From assembly GCA_023678885.1 (NCBI GenBank), contig CM042953.1:2120563-2184562 (forward strand): 64,000 nucleotides of DNA, read 5' to 3'. Below are positions 31,593-42,506 of this stretch, piece by piece (positions within the stretch are counted from its first letter, which is position 1; the number at the start of each line of letters is the position of its first letter). Origin of the DNA: Pogostemon cablin. Its lineage: Eukaryota > Streptophyta > Magnoliopsida > Lamiales > Lamiaceae. Both the position numbers and the translations under genes were made by a program. Under the pieces are notes generated by a model. It did no database searches and had not been told where the DNA came from. It was given only the letters and a program-made list of their open reading frames with translations.

Positions 31593-32983
31593 TGTTGGCG
31601 TTCGATCATTTGGTTAACGTGATACGTTAGGGTTCCATACATTTCTAACAGTCAGCGGAAGTAGAAAAATAAGAAACGTATTACCATTCACCAGGGTATG
31701 TTGGAGAAGATGGATTCTCGCCTCAAGCCTGCGCAACCTCACCGTTTTGGGCATAACTCTCTCATTCGATGTCAGATTTGAGTGAACTATACGCCAAAAT
31801 GATCATCTCTTCCGTGACTTTCCGTCAGTAAATATCACATCCTATTCTGAAGTCTGTATGATTTTATAAAAGTTATAAAAGGTGGTGGACAGCAGCATCA
31901 AACAACCTTCCAGTCTTCTGTTGTATTCCCAGGTCTAATCTCAACATCGTGTGAATGATGGTCCTTGAGATCTTCTCAATATGTTGTTCCTCACCCTCCT
32001 CAAAGTGTTAGTTGTTATTAATCTCATAGATTAGAATTTTTGGATAGTTGAGATGACTTATATATAGGCTACAGTAGGGACAGGGAGAAATTAGAGTTGG
32101 GCCTCCATTGGGCTTAAGTATCTAAGCTTAGCCCAAAGCTTATACTTAAGTCCAATAATAATAATATATACCACTAAAATATTATTACTGCACTACCGTT
32201 CTAATCCCATAATTACGGTATGGACTCCTTCTTATTATGAGCCCGTTAGTCTCCCCATGTTTAAGATATACAATGCCCATTAATTAATTAAGTTACTGAC
32301 AACTCCATTAGTTAATATCTCATCCGAGAGTAGTACCAATCAACCTTATTGTCATACCAAAATAAATCCACCTGTAGGGTTTACATGATAATCTTTATAA
32401 GCTCCTCAAGGGGACATCATCAACCTATGTCGGATACAGATTCCTTCTACAATCAACAGCACACCATAGAGACAGCACTATTTCCCAACTCACCGAGTTT
32501 GTTGATTTAATTACATGTAAATCTCACCTATTAATGAATAAAAGAAATAAATACAGTCTTATGTGTCGAGGTTATTATATAGGGATTAAGAGTACTAACA
32601 TCCATAATAACTGAGATCAAGTTCTCCTATAAGTCAGTATAAGTTGAACGATCCCAAGCGGTCCTGCTCAATACACATAAAGTGCACTAATATGATTCTA
32701 TAGCCAAGACAAGCTAATACCAAATCAAACTACAATCATCCAGATAGAGTATCCCCGTCTATCTCGATTGTGAGCATCTGTTTATACTTTATAAGGAAAC
32801 TGATAATATGATCTTTCGTGTGTTGTCGCACAACATATTATCTACATTATAAAGTAAGTTGACTATTGCATCGAACATATAAATAAATTATAAGACGCAA
32901 TCATTTGATCATATGATTCTCATTTCAAATTAATTGTTTAAACATTGTTCATACAAAAATTTAGACTAGTATACCATCCAACA
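31593..32983 (-). repeat. Solo copia LTR (minus strand)
   Basis: A 1391-bp LTR with no internal region. The plus-strand ends are TGTTGGCG and CATCCAACA. The target duplication ATTTA is perfect (31588-31592, 32984-32988), so it arose by recombination between two LTRs of one element. It belongs to the same subfamily as the solo LTR at 58683-62009 (both ~1.39 kb, ending ACGCCAACA on their own strand) and is related to the LTRs of A-C. Confidence 0.93.
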
Positions 32984-32994
32984 ATTTATACGAA

Positions 32995-33330
32995 TGTACA
33001 TTAGTGTACATTCTATTTAGAAAGGAACTGAATGTATGCAATTAAATTAAAGAACCCTACTAATGTACATTAGTGTGCATTCTTGAGAAAGAAACATAAT
33101 ATACGTAATTAAACTTAAAAACTCTATGAATATACATCAGTGTGCATCTTTGAGAGAGAAATGGAAAAAACACGATTGAAATTATTGTTAAGTACATTAG
33201 TGTGAATTATTAGATAGAAACAGAAAATACACAATTGAATTGAAGAACCTTACGAATGTACATTAGTGTGCATTTTTTAGAAAGAAACAGAAAATATGTG
33301 ATTAATTAAATTAAAAATAGGGTTGTTATA
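32995..33330. repeat. ~65-bp imperfect tandem repeats
   Basis: Units beginning TGTACATTAGTGTGCATT recur at about 32995, 33064, 33131, 33191 and 33257 (spacing 61-69 bp), each followed by 'GAGAAAGAAACAGAAAATA' and 'AATTAAATTAAAGAACC'-like sequence. A further unit lies left of the solo LTR (about 31549) and a weak one near 33375, so the solo LTR was inserted into the array. The block lies inside the F LTR. Confidence 0.8.
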
Positions 33331-33544
33331 ATTATCCTTAAATATATCACTTCTTGTTTTTATTTGATTTAGTGTACATTAGTGTTCAATGAAACTAGTG
33401 TTATGTGAAAACGTTGAAATATTCTGCATTGTAAATAAGGGTAAAGCTGGTTTTTTGGGTTCGATAATATAACTTGGTCGCTTATCTAAGCTACAATCAC
33501 ATTCTTCATACTTGGGGATTAATTGTGTGTTGAGAAAACTACCA

Positions 33545-34019
33545 TTAGTCGGCCGGCGGCGACGATCCTAATGTGGTCCGGTGGCCGACCGATGGCGGTC
33601 CAGCGATGGTTCGGCGCACACAGTGGGTGAGGGGTTTAGGGTTTGTGGTTTAAAAGTGTATGAGATTATAATGAATTAAGATTATATTTAGTATTTTACT
33701 TTAATATTTTGTATGTGAAAGTAATTTTTTTAAATCAATGTATCTCACGGTAATTATGGGTACAAAGTGTTTACATATGAGTAATTTTTCCTACAAAATA
33801 TAAATCTTGATAAATTCCACTTACAACATAAATAAAAACTTAATATATTTAATTAAAAAAATATAGTGCCAATAAGCAAAACTTACCAAAACTCAATTGT
33901 CAAAATCAATGCCAACACTTTTTATATTTTATTTATTTTTTACTAATTGGTACCCATAAGGACCAAAATACCCTCAAAAAGAAAAAAATGGATATAAAGA
34001 GAAAATCACAAACTCCCCG
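33545..34019. other. Unassigned sequence between F and the chromovirus remnant
   Basis: A short GC-rich stretch (33550-33625, runs of GGCCGGCGGCGACG and GGCGGTCCAGCG) is followed by AT-rich DNA. No ORF, repeat or RNA gene is recognisable. It could be old host DNA or the decayed end of an element. Confidence 0.5.
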
Positions 34020-36298
34020 CTGCCACTACTGGACCTAACTATCTCACCCACGTAAATCTGTGCATACTGATCTACATTAAAAGTAGTCTTAACAGGGAAA
34101 AATATGCAGATTTTGTCAAACGATCAACCACAATCCATGTGGCGGTATTACCTTTTAATGTCTTTGGCAAGGCTACGACAAAGTCCATAGTAATATGCTC
34201 CCATTTTCATTCTGGAATGTGAAGTGGTCAGATGGCCGCTGATGTTCAGCTTTAATTTGCTGATACATTAAACATTTATTTACAAACTCTGTAATATACC
34301 TCTTCATTCCATTCCACCAAAAGGTCCCACGCAATCTTGATACATCTTCGTATTCCCAAGGTGAGCAATGTATGGTGTAACATGAGCTTCCTCCAAAATT
34401 ATTTTTCTTATCTCAGGATTCTTCAGAACACAAATTCTCCCTTCATAATACATTGTTCCATCCTTAGCAACATTGAATCCTTTATCATCTCCTGGCAGTA
34501 CTATTCTTTCTTTCTATTTGGCTAAGAACTCGTCCTCCTTTTGTCCTTCCTTAATCATATCTTTCAAAACAGGTTGCACAATCATATTTCCCAAAACTGT
34601 CTTTACGTCCCTGGGCCCATCAATAATTTTAATTTTCAAACTCTCTCACCAACTGCTGTTATTCAGTGTGAAGACTAGCTAACTTACTGTTAGTCTTACG
34701 ACTCAAAGCATCTTCAACTATATTTGCTTTAAGGGGATGGTAATGTATAATGCAATCATAATCCTTCACCAATTCCAACCATTGCCTCTATCTCATATTT
34801 AGCTCTCTCTAAGAGATAATTTCAAACTTTTTTTTATGGTCCAAATAGATCTCACACCTCCCTCCATATAAGCAATACCGCCAAATTTTTAGAGCATGCA
34901 CTATCTCATATTTAGCTCTCTCTGAGTGAAGAGATAATTTCAAACTTTTATGGTCCAAATAGATCTCACACCTCCCTCCATATAAGTAATGCTACCAAAT
35001 TTTTAGAGCATGCACCACTGCAGCCAACTCTAAATCATGAATTGGGTAGTTCATCTCATGAGATTTTAATTTCATTAAAGCATAGGCAACCACCTTACCC
35101 TGTTGCATTAAAACGCAAGCCAAACTTTACTTATATGCATCATTATAAATCACAAAGTCTTGAGTAGGATCAGGGATCGTTAAAACTGGAGATGAATTGA
35201 GTCTTTTCTTAAGTTCCTGAAAGTTATTCTCACACTTCTCACTCCATAAGAACTTCTCTCTCTTTCTAGTGAGTCATGTCATGAAACGCTACTATCTTTG
35301 AAAAGCCTTCTATGAATCTCTGATAGTTGCCAACCAATCCCAAGAAGCTACGTACTTCGTGCTCATTCTTAGGTGCATTCCACTAATTAACTTTTTCCAC
35401 CTTTGCTGGATCGACTTCAATTCCTGAGCTGTAATGTCATGTCCTAAGAACACGAAACTTTATCAATCAAAAACTCACATTACTTGAACTTTGCATTGAG
35501 TTTTTCCTTCCATAATGTTTCCAATACTAGCACCAAGTTCTCTTTATATTGTTCTTTATCCCTCGAGTACACCAAAATGTAATCTATAAACACAATGTCG
35601 AACTTATCCAAAAATTGATGGAACACCCTATTCATCATATCCATAAACTGTCGGTGCATTACTTAACCTAAAAGGCATTAATAAGAATTCATAATGACCA
35701 TAATGGGTCCTAAATGCTGTCTTTGGAATATCAACCTCTTTAATCCTCAACTAATGGTTCTCAAGTCAATATTTGAGAAAACTCCCCCACCTCACAATTG
35801 ATCTAAAAATTTTTCTATCCTTGGCAATGGGTACTTGTTCTTGATGGTCAACTCTCTGTAACCTATGCACATTCTTAGTGTTCCATCTTTCTTCTTCACA
35901 AAAAGAATAAGCGCACCCCAAGGTGAAACACTAGGTCGAATGAACCCCAAGTCTAGCAACTCCTAAATCTAAACTTTCAACTCTTGTAACTCCTTCAGTG
36001 CCATCCTATAGGGAGCATTTGATACTAAGACTGCTCAATGTATCAGATTGATAATAAACTCCAATTGGCTATCAAGCAGAACTCTTAGAAAATATTATGG
36101 AAAACATCTACGTACTCTCGTACGATGGGCACATCTGCAACTGTAACTTTTATGTTCTGGTTTCCCATTAAGCTAACTAAGTAACCTTAGCAGTTTCTTT
36201 TCCTCAACATTTTCATCGGCATCATCGCAGATACTATACGGGGTGCAGTTCTAGCCTTTACTCCATGAAAGATATTATGTTCTATACCAGGCAAGTGT
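34020..36298 (-). pseudogene. Decayed chromovirus-type gypsy pol (RT, RNase H, integrase)
   Basis: The minus strand reads, from 36160 downward: 'DVPIVREYVDVF', then the RT entry 'GFIRPSVSPWGALILFVKKKDGTLRMCI.YRELTIKNKYPLPRI', 'FDIVFIDYILVYS' (relic of the YVDD-type box as FIDD/FIDY), 'LLGLVGNYQRFIEGFSKI', RNase H pieces, and an integrase piece 'WWNGMKRYITEFVNKCLMYQQIKAEHQRPS' near 34310-34230. The wording is that of Del/Tekay-like chromoviruses. Stops and frameshifts are everywhere. Both the protease end and the integrase core or LTR are missing. Confidence 0.8.
34788..35014. repeat. 113-bp tandem duplication inside the chromovirus RNase H
   Basis: Two adjacent copies (34788-34900 and 34901-35014) begin CTATCTCATATTTAGCTCTC and end GAGCATGCA, with a few differences and a small indel. 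It duplicates part of the RNase H region. Confidence 0.88.
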
Positions 36299-36724
36299 AA
36301 AGTAATATGTTCCATACCCAAATACGACATGATAAGAATTCGTTCCAAATCAATATGAACATGAAAATATCATGTGGACTCGACACGACACGATACGATA
36401 AGAAAATAAAACTAATTAAAAGTAATCATTTTTTAAGGAAATATATTTTTAAATTATTAATGTGTAGTTTTATCATATATTTATCAAGTTTTATATTTAT
36501 ATTGAGTTGTTAAAAGATTAATGAGTTGTTAATGGGTAAATGGGTCATCTTTTAATATTAATTGTGTTTAATGAGTTGAAACGAACCCAACATGAGCATG
36601 ACACAAAATTTTCGTGTTCTTCTCGGGTTGAAACAATAACCACATGAACCCTATAAGGCCAAACACTAACCCGCAATTATCGTATCATGCTCGTATCATG
36701 CTATCGTGTCGTGTTGGAAATTAC
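36299..36724. mobile_element. Candidate nonautonomous DNA transposon in chromovirus gag-pol
   Basis: About 425 bp separates the gag zinc-finger piece from the pol piece. Its ends carry related inverted sequence rich in CACGACACGATA (near 36385-36405) and ATCGTGTCGTGTTGGAAATT (36700-36720). The two ends align imperfectly as inverted repeats around TTCCA and ACGACA(C/T)GATA. I cannot define a clean target duplication. The class (possibly hAT-like) is uncertain, and the small open frames inside are not supported. Confidence 0.4.
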
Positions 36725-36910
36725 AACCCCTACTAAGTATTATGAGCATACATTCGTGCCTTCTCGCCCGATGGTCCACTTCTTGCTCCCGAACTGGTAT
36801 TTGCAAATGGACAAATCTGAGTTACATGATCGGGGTTTTTGCACCTATAACATTTTTTCTGGCCAGCAAGACACTCACCAAGATGATTCTTCCCACAAGT
36901 TTTGCAAGCT
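36725..36910 (-). pseudogene. Chromovirus gag fragment with double zinc finger
   Basis: The minus strand reads 'PACKTCGKNHLGECLAGQKKCYRCKNPDHVTQICPFA', a C-x2-C...H-x4-C finger followed by CYRCKNPDHVTQIC. This paired arrangement (CxTCGKxHxGEC...CYxCxxxxH) is typical of Del/Tekay chromovirus Gag. It belongs to the pol remnant to its left on the map, and ends at the junction with gypsy D near 36910. Confidence 0.78.
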
Positions 36911-38134
36911 GGTTGTCACAAGCCACCCTAGTTTCAATAAGTGATCAAAAAGGTCTTTATCTTAGGATGTAATGTTTAGGCTCTTTGGTAAGGTAGGGAA
37001 ACTTTAGATAATAGTAACTATTCAAGTTTGGATGATCAAAGAGATTATTCTTTTCTCCAACTTCTTCACTTTCAAGCTTTCTCCCTTTGTCAATTGTTCA
37101 AGAATACTAAACATCAACATATCATGGATTTATTGAGCTTCCTTTGAATGGCATACTTCTTTTTTTATTTTTGCGTTCCTTGAGCATATTTTAGGATTTT
37201 TGCTCATTTTTCACTTTTGCTGAAGTTGCACTGGCTTTTTAACTTGAGCTCTTTCATCCTTTTTCTTGAGTTAACCTTTTTTCCATTTGTTTGCACATTT
37301 TTCCACATCTTCCCTTGTAAACCATTATCATCCTCAATTATCCACACATAGGTTACATATATAAGGCTCAAGTGGGTTTTCAAGGCTTGTATTGTGCTTA
37401 AATCACAAAGAAAAGGCTAATAAGCTCAAATGACTTCATTAGACGAGGATGGTCTAAGATCATATTACAAATTTCAACCATTCGAGCTTCGTTCCTGTAG
37501 TCCATGAGCAAGTTCTAGTTTGTCTAAGTTCAACCGGTCCTCTCATCAAGAATTAACCATGGAGGCACGATTGAGGCTCAATTCTCACAAGCTTTTGCTT
37601 GGACCAAAAGAAACCTAATTACCCTTCATACTTCTCAAAATTGAATAAAATGTGTTGTAATTCATGTCACAATTTCAACAAGTAGAAACCATTAATATAC
37701 TTGCCATCACTCATCACAAATAATGCACCATAGCTCACATTCAAAAATACTCAATACCTTCCTAATAACATACCACAAAACCATTCCCACAAGAATAAAA
37801 TCGAAACAAACATAACACAATAATCGAAAACTCACTAAACAACATAACAAGCATATAACATGCATGAATAAAATCATTCATCTCAAAATATCAAAACACA
37901 TAAATTCACATCCATAACAAGTATAATCAAATTCCAATCACACCCAAATAATAAAAATCAAAACAAAATACCAAAATAACGAAAAGTAAATCGCATAAAA
38001 TTGAAAATAACATCACAAAGTAAAACCTCCCAAAAACCAACAATTTAAGTACAATCTAATCAAATCCTAACAAATCAAATCAAATGTCTAGCTAAACGAA
38101 CTAATGGAAGTGCCTAGCACAAAAAGTACCCCCA
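36911..38134 (-). other. 3' noncoding region of gypsy D
   Basis: It matches H 14522-15830 in reverse, including the purine-rich tract (pyrimidine-rich on the plus strand, 37060-37340). The H-matching sequence breaks off around 36911 ('GGTGGCTTGTGA') at the chromovirus gag piece. No gene. Confidence 0.7.
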
Positions 38135-39674
38135 TCATGGCTCCGGTGGTGGAGGTGGATGATAAGCATTCCATGGAATGTATGCACGAGGAGATCCGGG
38201 GAACTAGAAGTTGAACATCATTGTCATCATCTCCTCCATGTTGTTGGCGTGCACCCATGACCGCTCCTCGTAATACTCCCTCCGACGCTGTCCAGCACTT
38301 AACTCCTGAATATGCACTCCCTGCTCCTATTGGACCTCTCGAATCTCCCTTATATGTGCTCCATATGTTTGTTGCACATGCCTCATATCTCTCACCTCAT
38401 CCATCGTATAATTCCATCGATCATTACCCTGTTCTTGGCCATTGGTGGTTGCTGCTCTTCTTCCTCAAACTGTTGTGTCTCAGGGGCTTGCTCCCCAAAC
38501 TCCACCTGCTCCGGTGGTGTATCCTGCTATCACCCCCCATGGGCACTGGCTCCACTCTCAAATTAGCCAGCTCTTCATTCTCTTCAACCCTTATCTGTCT
38601 GAGGACCTCTTCCATTTCATCTCTGTTTCTTCTGTAAAAAGCTCTTACCATCCTGGAATGGTTCACACTACCCATTGCCAAATTATCAAACCTCCTTATA
38701 GTATATACCATAGTGAGCTCTGGAGTTGGCAAAGGAAATGGAGCTCCCTTTTCTTGTCTCAGACAGTACTGATTCCCAACCAAGGACAGGAAATCCATCC
38801 TCATTAACTGTTGGTAGTTCAAACCCTCACTCACCATCCTATTCTCCATACCTACAAGATTTACTCCCAAGCCTTGAGCGATCATGGTAATCATGCCTCC
38901 TAACATCAAACCTTGAGATGGTTGTCTCTTGGCGACTCTCTCTGCATGTTGCACAAAATTTGTTGCAACGTCCAGTGGTAACTCCTTGTATATGCAGTAC
39001 ATGATATATAACTGCTTTTCTCCTACAGCTCCACTCTCGAATCTCCCTAAGATGGTGTTTGAAATAATCTTCTCTAAGTATCTCATCACCGGGTTTTGGA
39101 TTGCAGTTCCCTTTGAAGCACTAGAAACATATCCTGCTCTTTCTGTCCTTTCATTCACCAAGCTATTCCACCATTCCTGCTAGTTGAAAGTTCCTTCTAC
39201 ATAAAAGCTTCGGTGATATTCGCATAGTGGGCACCCAAAGAATTCATTCAACACAGGCAAAGGAATCTTCTCTCTCAACACATTGTCAAGCTGAAATGTC
39301 ACTGAATGAGGAAAACCATTCCGATCCTTCTTCACTTGCAGTGTACTCATGAACTCAGTAGTAAGATGGTAGTAAGTGGGTGGCCTCTTATCAAAAAATG
39401 CTTCCATCTGCGCAAATCTAAATAGCTTCCTCAAATCTTCCTCAATTCCTAGCCCTCTCATTATTTTTGTATCTTGGAATTGAGTCAGTTTGATCTTCGG
39501 AGCCAGTGTTTGCCAACGGAGCACATACTTACCCCAATAGTCTTCAAATTCCACTCCAATATAATCTGGATGGATCCCTTCTTCCGTTAGCTGAGCATCC
39601 AAATTAGCTAACTCCCCTGGATCGGTAATGACAATGAAATCTTTATTTCTTGGTCTCACTCTCCTCTCAGCCAT
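38135..39674 (-). pseudogene. ORF3 of gypsy D
   Basis: The ATG at 39674 gives 'MAERRVRPRNKDFIVI', and the frame ends 'PPPPPEP' with TGA at 38135-38137. It is about 75-80% similar to ORF3 of H over most of its length by eye. The first 164 codons are open; a TAG (39181-39183) replaces the Gln codon found in H; 245 more codons follow to about 38424, where a frameshift after 'VEPVPMGG' breaks the charged C-terminal part. The lesions differ from those in H, so both copies were probably inserted with an intact ORF3. Confidence 0.8.
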
Positions 39675-40324
39675 CTACAATACAACAATGCTCGAGTTAT
39701 AATAACTTTATCAATAAGATTGTTGATGTACTGAGTTAAATTCCACCCTAATCATTTAACTTAATGTGAAAAATTCCATGCATCAACATCACTTATTCAC
39801 ATCATTAGAACATCAAACTTAATCTCAATTTGCACTTCATCATCATTCATCTCAACTAACCATAATTCATATCTCAATTTCTAAGCATCTTTACACACAT
39901 GAATACCAAATTACACCCTCACCAAGCGTCACTCACATATGATCTTCAAATTCAATCAAAATTTTTTCTTAGACATTTCATCGAACACTTGGCATGCACA
40001 ATATTTCACCATAATTTCAAAGTATAATCCACATAGCCTCATGCCCAAATCCTCAATATCTAAGTCTAATGATTCATAATTAAGCATTATACTCATGTGA
40101 TAATTCAATTAACACAACATATATAATCCATTTCATCATTCTCAAATAATCCCCTAATTCACTTCTCATGAACCCTAACTTTTATTCTCAATTCACAAAC
40201 CAAAGTAACACATATATGTTCATTACTTAAAAATTCATTCAAAACACACAATACAACAAAGCCCATGCATCAATGTATCCAATTTCTATCAAAATTAATA
40301 AGTTAGGGTTCAAAGAATTCATAC
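39675..40324 (-). other. Putative 5' UTR intron of ORF3 (gypsy D)
   Basis: The donor GAAAG|GTATGAATTC begins at 40324 and the acceptor TTGTATTGTAG ends at 39675, next to the ORF3 ATG. The length is 650 bp against 640 bp in H, and both boundary sequences are conserved. Confidence 0.5.
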
Positions 40325-40496
40325 CTTTCAAACTTTGGATGTAGAGAAGTGTTCTTTGTGTGCACAATTGAAGAAACTCACTCTAATTCTCTCAACACGA
40401 ACCTTTGTTGTCGATTAATGCACTTAGAAGAGGAATTTGGTGTGAAGGGAGTGTGTACGGAGGGGTTTGTGTGGGTGAAAGTGAGTACAGATCGGC

Positions 40497-40765
40497 CTTT
40501 TTAAAAACTGGAATTAAACACTGCACGGCCTGTGTAGCACTGCACGGCCTCAAGTGAGGCCGTGTGGCGTGTTCTGACGTTCCTGCATGGCTACACGATA
40601 TAGGGCCGTGCTCCACACATGGCCCGTGTTTCTTCTCTCCTTCATGGCTCGACCTTGGAGCACGGCCTTTCTCCTGGCCGAGTAGCGTGATATGATGTCA
40701 GTACACGACATGTCCTTATAGAGCTGTGTACTGAGCTCGGCCCGTGTAGCATTTTACGCTATTTT
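40497..40765 (-). promoter_or_regulatory. Internal promoter-like array ahead of ORF3 (gypsy D)
   Basis: On the minus strand an array of GGCCGTG/ACACGGCC-like motifs (40515-40760) is followed by a TATA-like TTTTTAAAAAGG (40497-40508) and 'GGCCGATCTGTACT', aligning with 'GGCCGCTCCGTACT' of H. The same array words occur in D's LTR (44095-44390). Confidence 0.5.
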
Positions 40766-40994
40766 CCAACTTTCACACTTCACCTCATTTTTGCCCTATT
40801 TTTACACTTCACATACACCTTATTCATGCTCAAATCTCAACATTATTCACACCACAATTATGATCAAATAATGGATTATCATGTATTTAAACACCACCAA
40901 ACATACCAAAACTAATCCTAACTCATGAGAAAATTTTCAAAATTTGACCATTTTGCAAGATAATATAATACACATGATTCGTCACACACTAAAG

Positions 40995-41265
40995 CACAAA
41001 AAAGGTGTAAGTCACACCACGCACTCTCTCCCCAAAGTTAAATCGAAACAAGTTGTGAATTAAATTTGCAAAAAAATGGTGGGACTTACCCTTGTCGTTT
41101 CCACAATGCTCTTCATGAATTTACCTCATGATGATTCATGTGCACCTTCTATACTCTTTCATATGATCAAGTATGTCCACCACGCAACCTCCCCCAAACT
41201 TAAATTAACACAAGTGTTAAAATTTAAGTTCGTAAAGAGTGGTGTGGCATACATCATTATTTCTC
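40995..41265 (-). other. Hairpin-PPT modules of gypsy D
   Basis: Two minus-strand modules correspond to H 11456-11705: one with AATTTAAGTTTGGGGG (about 41190-41205) preceded by its pairing arm, and one with ATTTAACTTTGGGGAGA (about 41029-41045). Both are followed by TGCGTGGTG. They are kept although D lacks the upstream pol genes. Confidence 0.65.
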
Positions 41266-41427
41266 CTTTTAACACCCTTGTTTTCCATCATATGCATTTT
41301 TCTCCACGAGCTTCACCACCTACATACCAAATCTACTAGAAACTATCAAATAAACAAACTTACTAAAATGGGTTGTCTCCCATCAAGCGCTCAATTTAAC
41401 GTCATCGAGCTAGACGCATTGAAGCTC

Positions 41428-41739
41428 CTAACTCTCGGAGAAATCTAAGACCCCAGCGGGCCTCATCTTCACTTTAAACATTTCTTTAGCAGTCTTCTTA
41501 TCCACACTCCTTGCTTCTTTAGTACTTGAACTCAATCCATTGCCTTCTTTCCTCGTGTTTTCAAATTCCGAAGGCCCTTTATCAATCTTCCAATCAACAC
41601 ATGGATCTCCCCCAAGCTTATTCCTCCTTGAAGAAAAATTTCTTACAATTTCAAGTAAAAAGTTAGTTAAATCTTCATCTTTTAAAATTTCACTTACCAC
41701 TCGATCTCGATCATTCGGAGGCTTAATGGGTGGCTTCAA
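41428..41739 (-). CDS. Unrecognised short ORF of gypsy D in place of pol
   Basis: A 103-codon frame (first Met codon near 41739 may be a non-ATG start) rich in Lys, Glu and Ser: 'ILKDEDLTNFLLEIVRNFSSRRNKLGG', 'KIDKGPSEFENTRKEGNG', 'KTAKEMFKVKMRPAGVLDF'. It lies where RT, RNase H and integrase should be. I see no catalytic motif and no counterpart in H. It could be the decayed C-terminus of a deleted polyprotein or a lineage-specific insert. Translation is not demonstrated. Confidence 0.35.
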   Translation of the reverse strand: MKPPIKPPNDRDRVVSEILKDEDLTNFLLEIVRNFSSRRNKLGGDPCVDWKIDKGPSEFENTRKEGNGLSSSTKEARSVDKKTAKEMFKVKMRPAGVLDFSES

Positions 41740-41792
41740 ATGAAGATCTCCCCTTTTAAATTTTTGCTTGATAACACCAATTCTCTTTCATT

Positions 41793-42506
41793 TTAACATA
41801 GTGTGAGTTCCTTCCTATCCATGTCAAATTTTGCTCTTCTGGTTGCCAAAAACGGCCTTCCAAAAATCAATGGGATAAAAGGATCCGCTTGCTTCTCAAC
41901 TATCATAAAATCTAGCTGAAAGGCAAAATCCTCTATTTTCACAAGCATATCCTCCACAACTCCATGGGGCTTTATCATTGAACCATCCATTATTCTAATT
42001 TCCACATCTGTTTCCTTTAACCTCCTAATGCCAAGTTTTTCAAAAATTTCCAAAGGCATCACACTAATGCTTGAACCAAAATCACATATAGCATTAAAAT
42101 ACTCCCCATTTCCAATTTTACAAGTAAGAACGAATTTACCGGGGTCTTCAACCTTTGATGATGATTCAACTTTAACAATGTCACGATCTTGTTTCAACAT
42201 CACCTCTTCATCACAATTACTTTCATCATCCAACAGAGACAAAAATTCACCAATTATCTTCTCATCATCAAAAGACCAATCATCATCAATGATAATTTCC
42301 TCCTCCACGTTTGACAAAACTTCATCACAAATGACTTCTTCAACCTTTGAAACAAAGTTTGTTACTTCCACCAATCCTTTCTCTACCTTACTTTCCATGT
42401 TGCACACGGTAACATACAAATATTGCTCCTTAGGATTTGTAATGGTAGTGGAGGGAAACTTACCCTTTCGATGCAATTCACCTTGCTTGGTTGCGATTTG
42501 GCTCAT
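41793..42506 (-). pseudogene. Late gag and aspartic protease of gypsy D
   Basis: An open frame of 237 codons. It starts in the gag tail ('MSQIATKQGELHRKGKFPSTTITNPKEQ', matching H 8157-8240), runs through a very acidic stretch (EEEIIIDDDWSFDDEK), then the protease: 'AICDFGSSISVMPLEIFEKLGI' with the catalytic Asp, and 'FIPLIFGRPFLATRRAKFD'. It is open throughout, but the true start lies further upstream in gag and the polyprotein continues into no RT. It is the best-kept protease in the window. Confidence 0.8.

Larger units (their letters stand above)
2530..33544 (+). mobile_element. Athila-like gypsy element F, 3' part, heavily interrupted
   Basis: The outermost element of the left half. Its own sequence is in pieces: 2530-2898 (end of the last ORF plus noncoding), 23391-24548 (3' noncoding), and the 3' LTR (24549-25951, 31387-31592, 32989-33544). 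Joining the flanks of B, G and the solo LTR gives continuous sequence each time, with one copy of each 5-bp target duplication. The polypurine tract (aagtttggaggtt, 24536-24548) is followed at once by TGATGAGAG. The 5' half lies outside the window. Confidence 0.78.
24549..33544 (+). repeat. 3' LTR of gypsy F, interrupted
   Basis: It starts TGATGAGAGT after the PPT and ends near CTACCA at 33544, after 'GGGGATTAATTGTGTGTTG', the phrase that ends every other LTR of this family in the window (57414 on the minus strand, 60841, 63212). Its own sequence is about 24549-25951, 31387-31430 and 33440-33544, with F-specific repeat DNA and two nested elements between. A cluster of GCTCGACC-type motifs is at 24740-24905. 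The right end is judged from family similarity only. Confidence 0.7.

Noticed and set aside
32995..33330. CRISPR-like array
   Set aside because: Units are imperfect, contiguous and AT-rich with no spacer/repeat distinction, in a plant nuclear context.
41428..41739. Host gene or toxin-like small protein in gypsy D
   Set aside because: It lies between element parts with no promoter or domain of its own; I kept it as an unknown element ORF.
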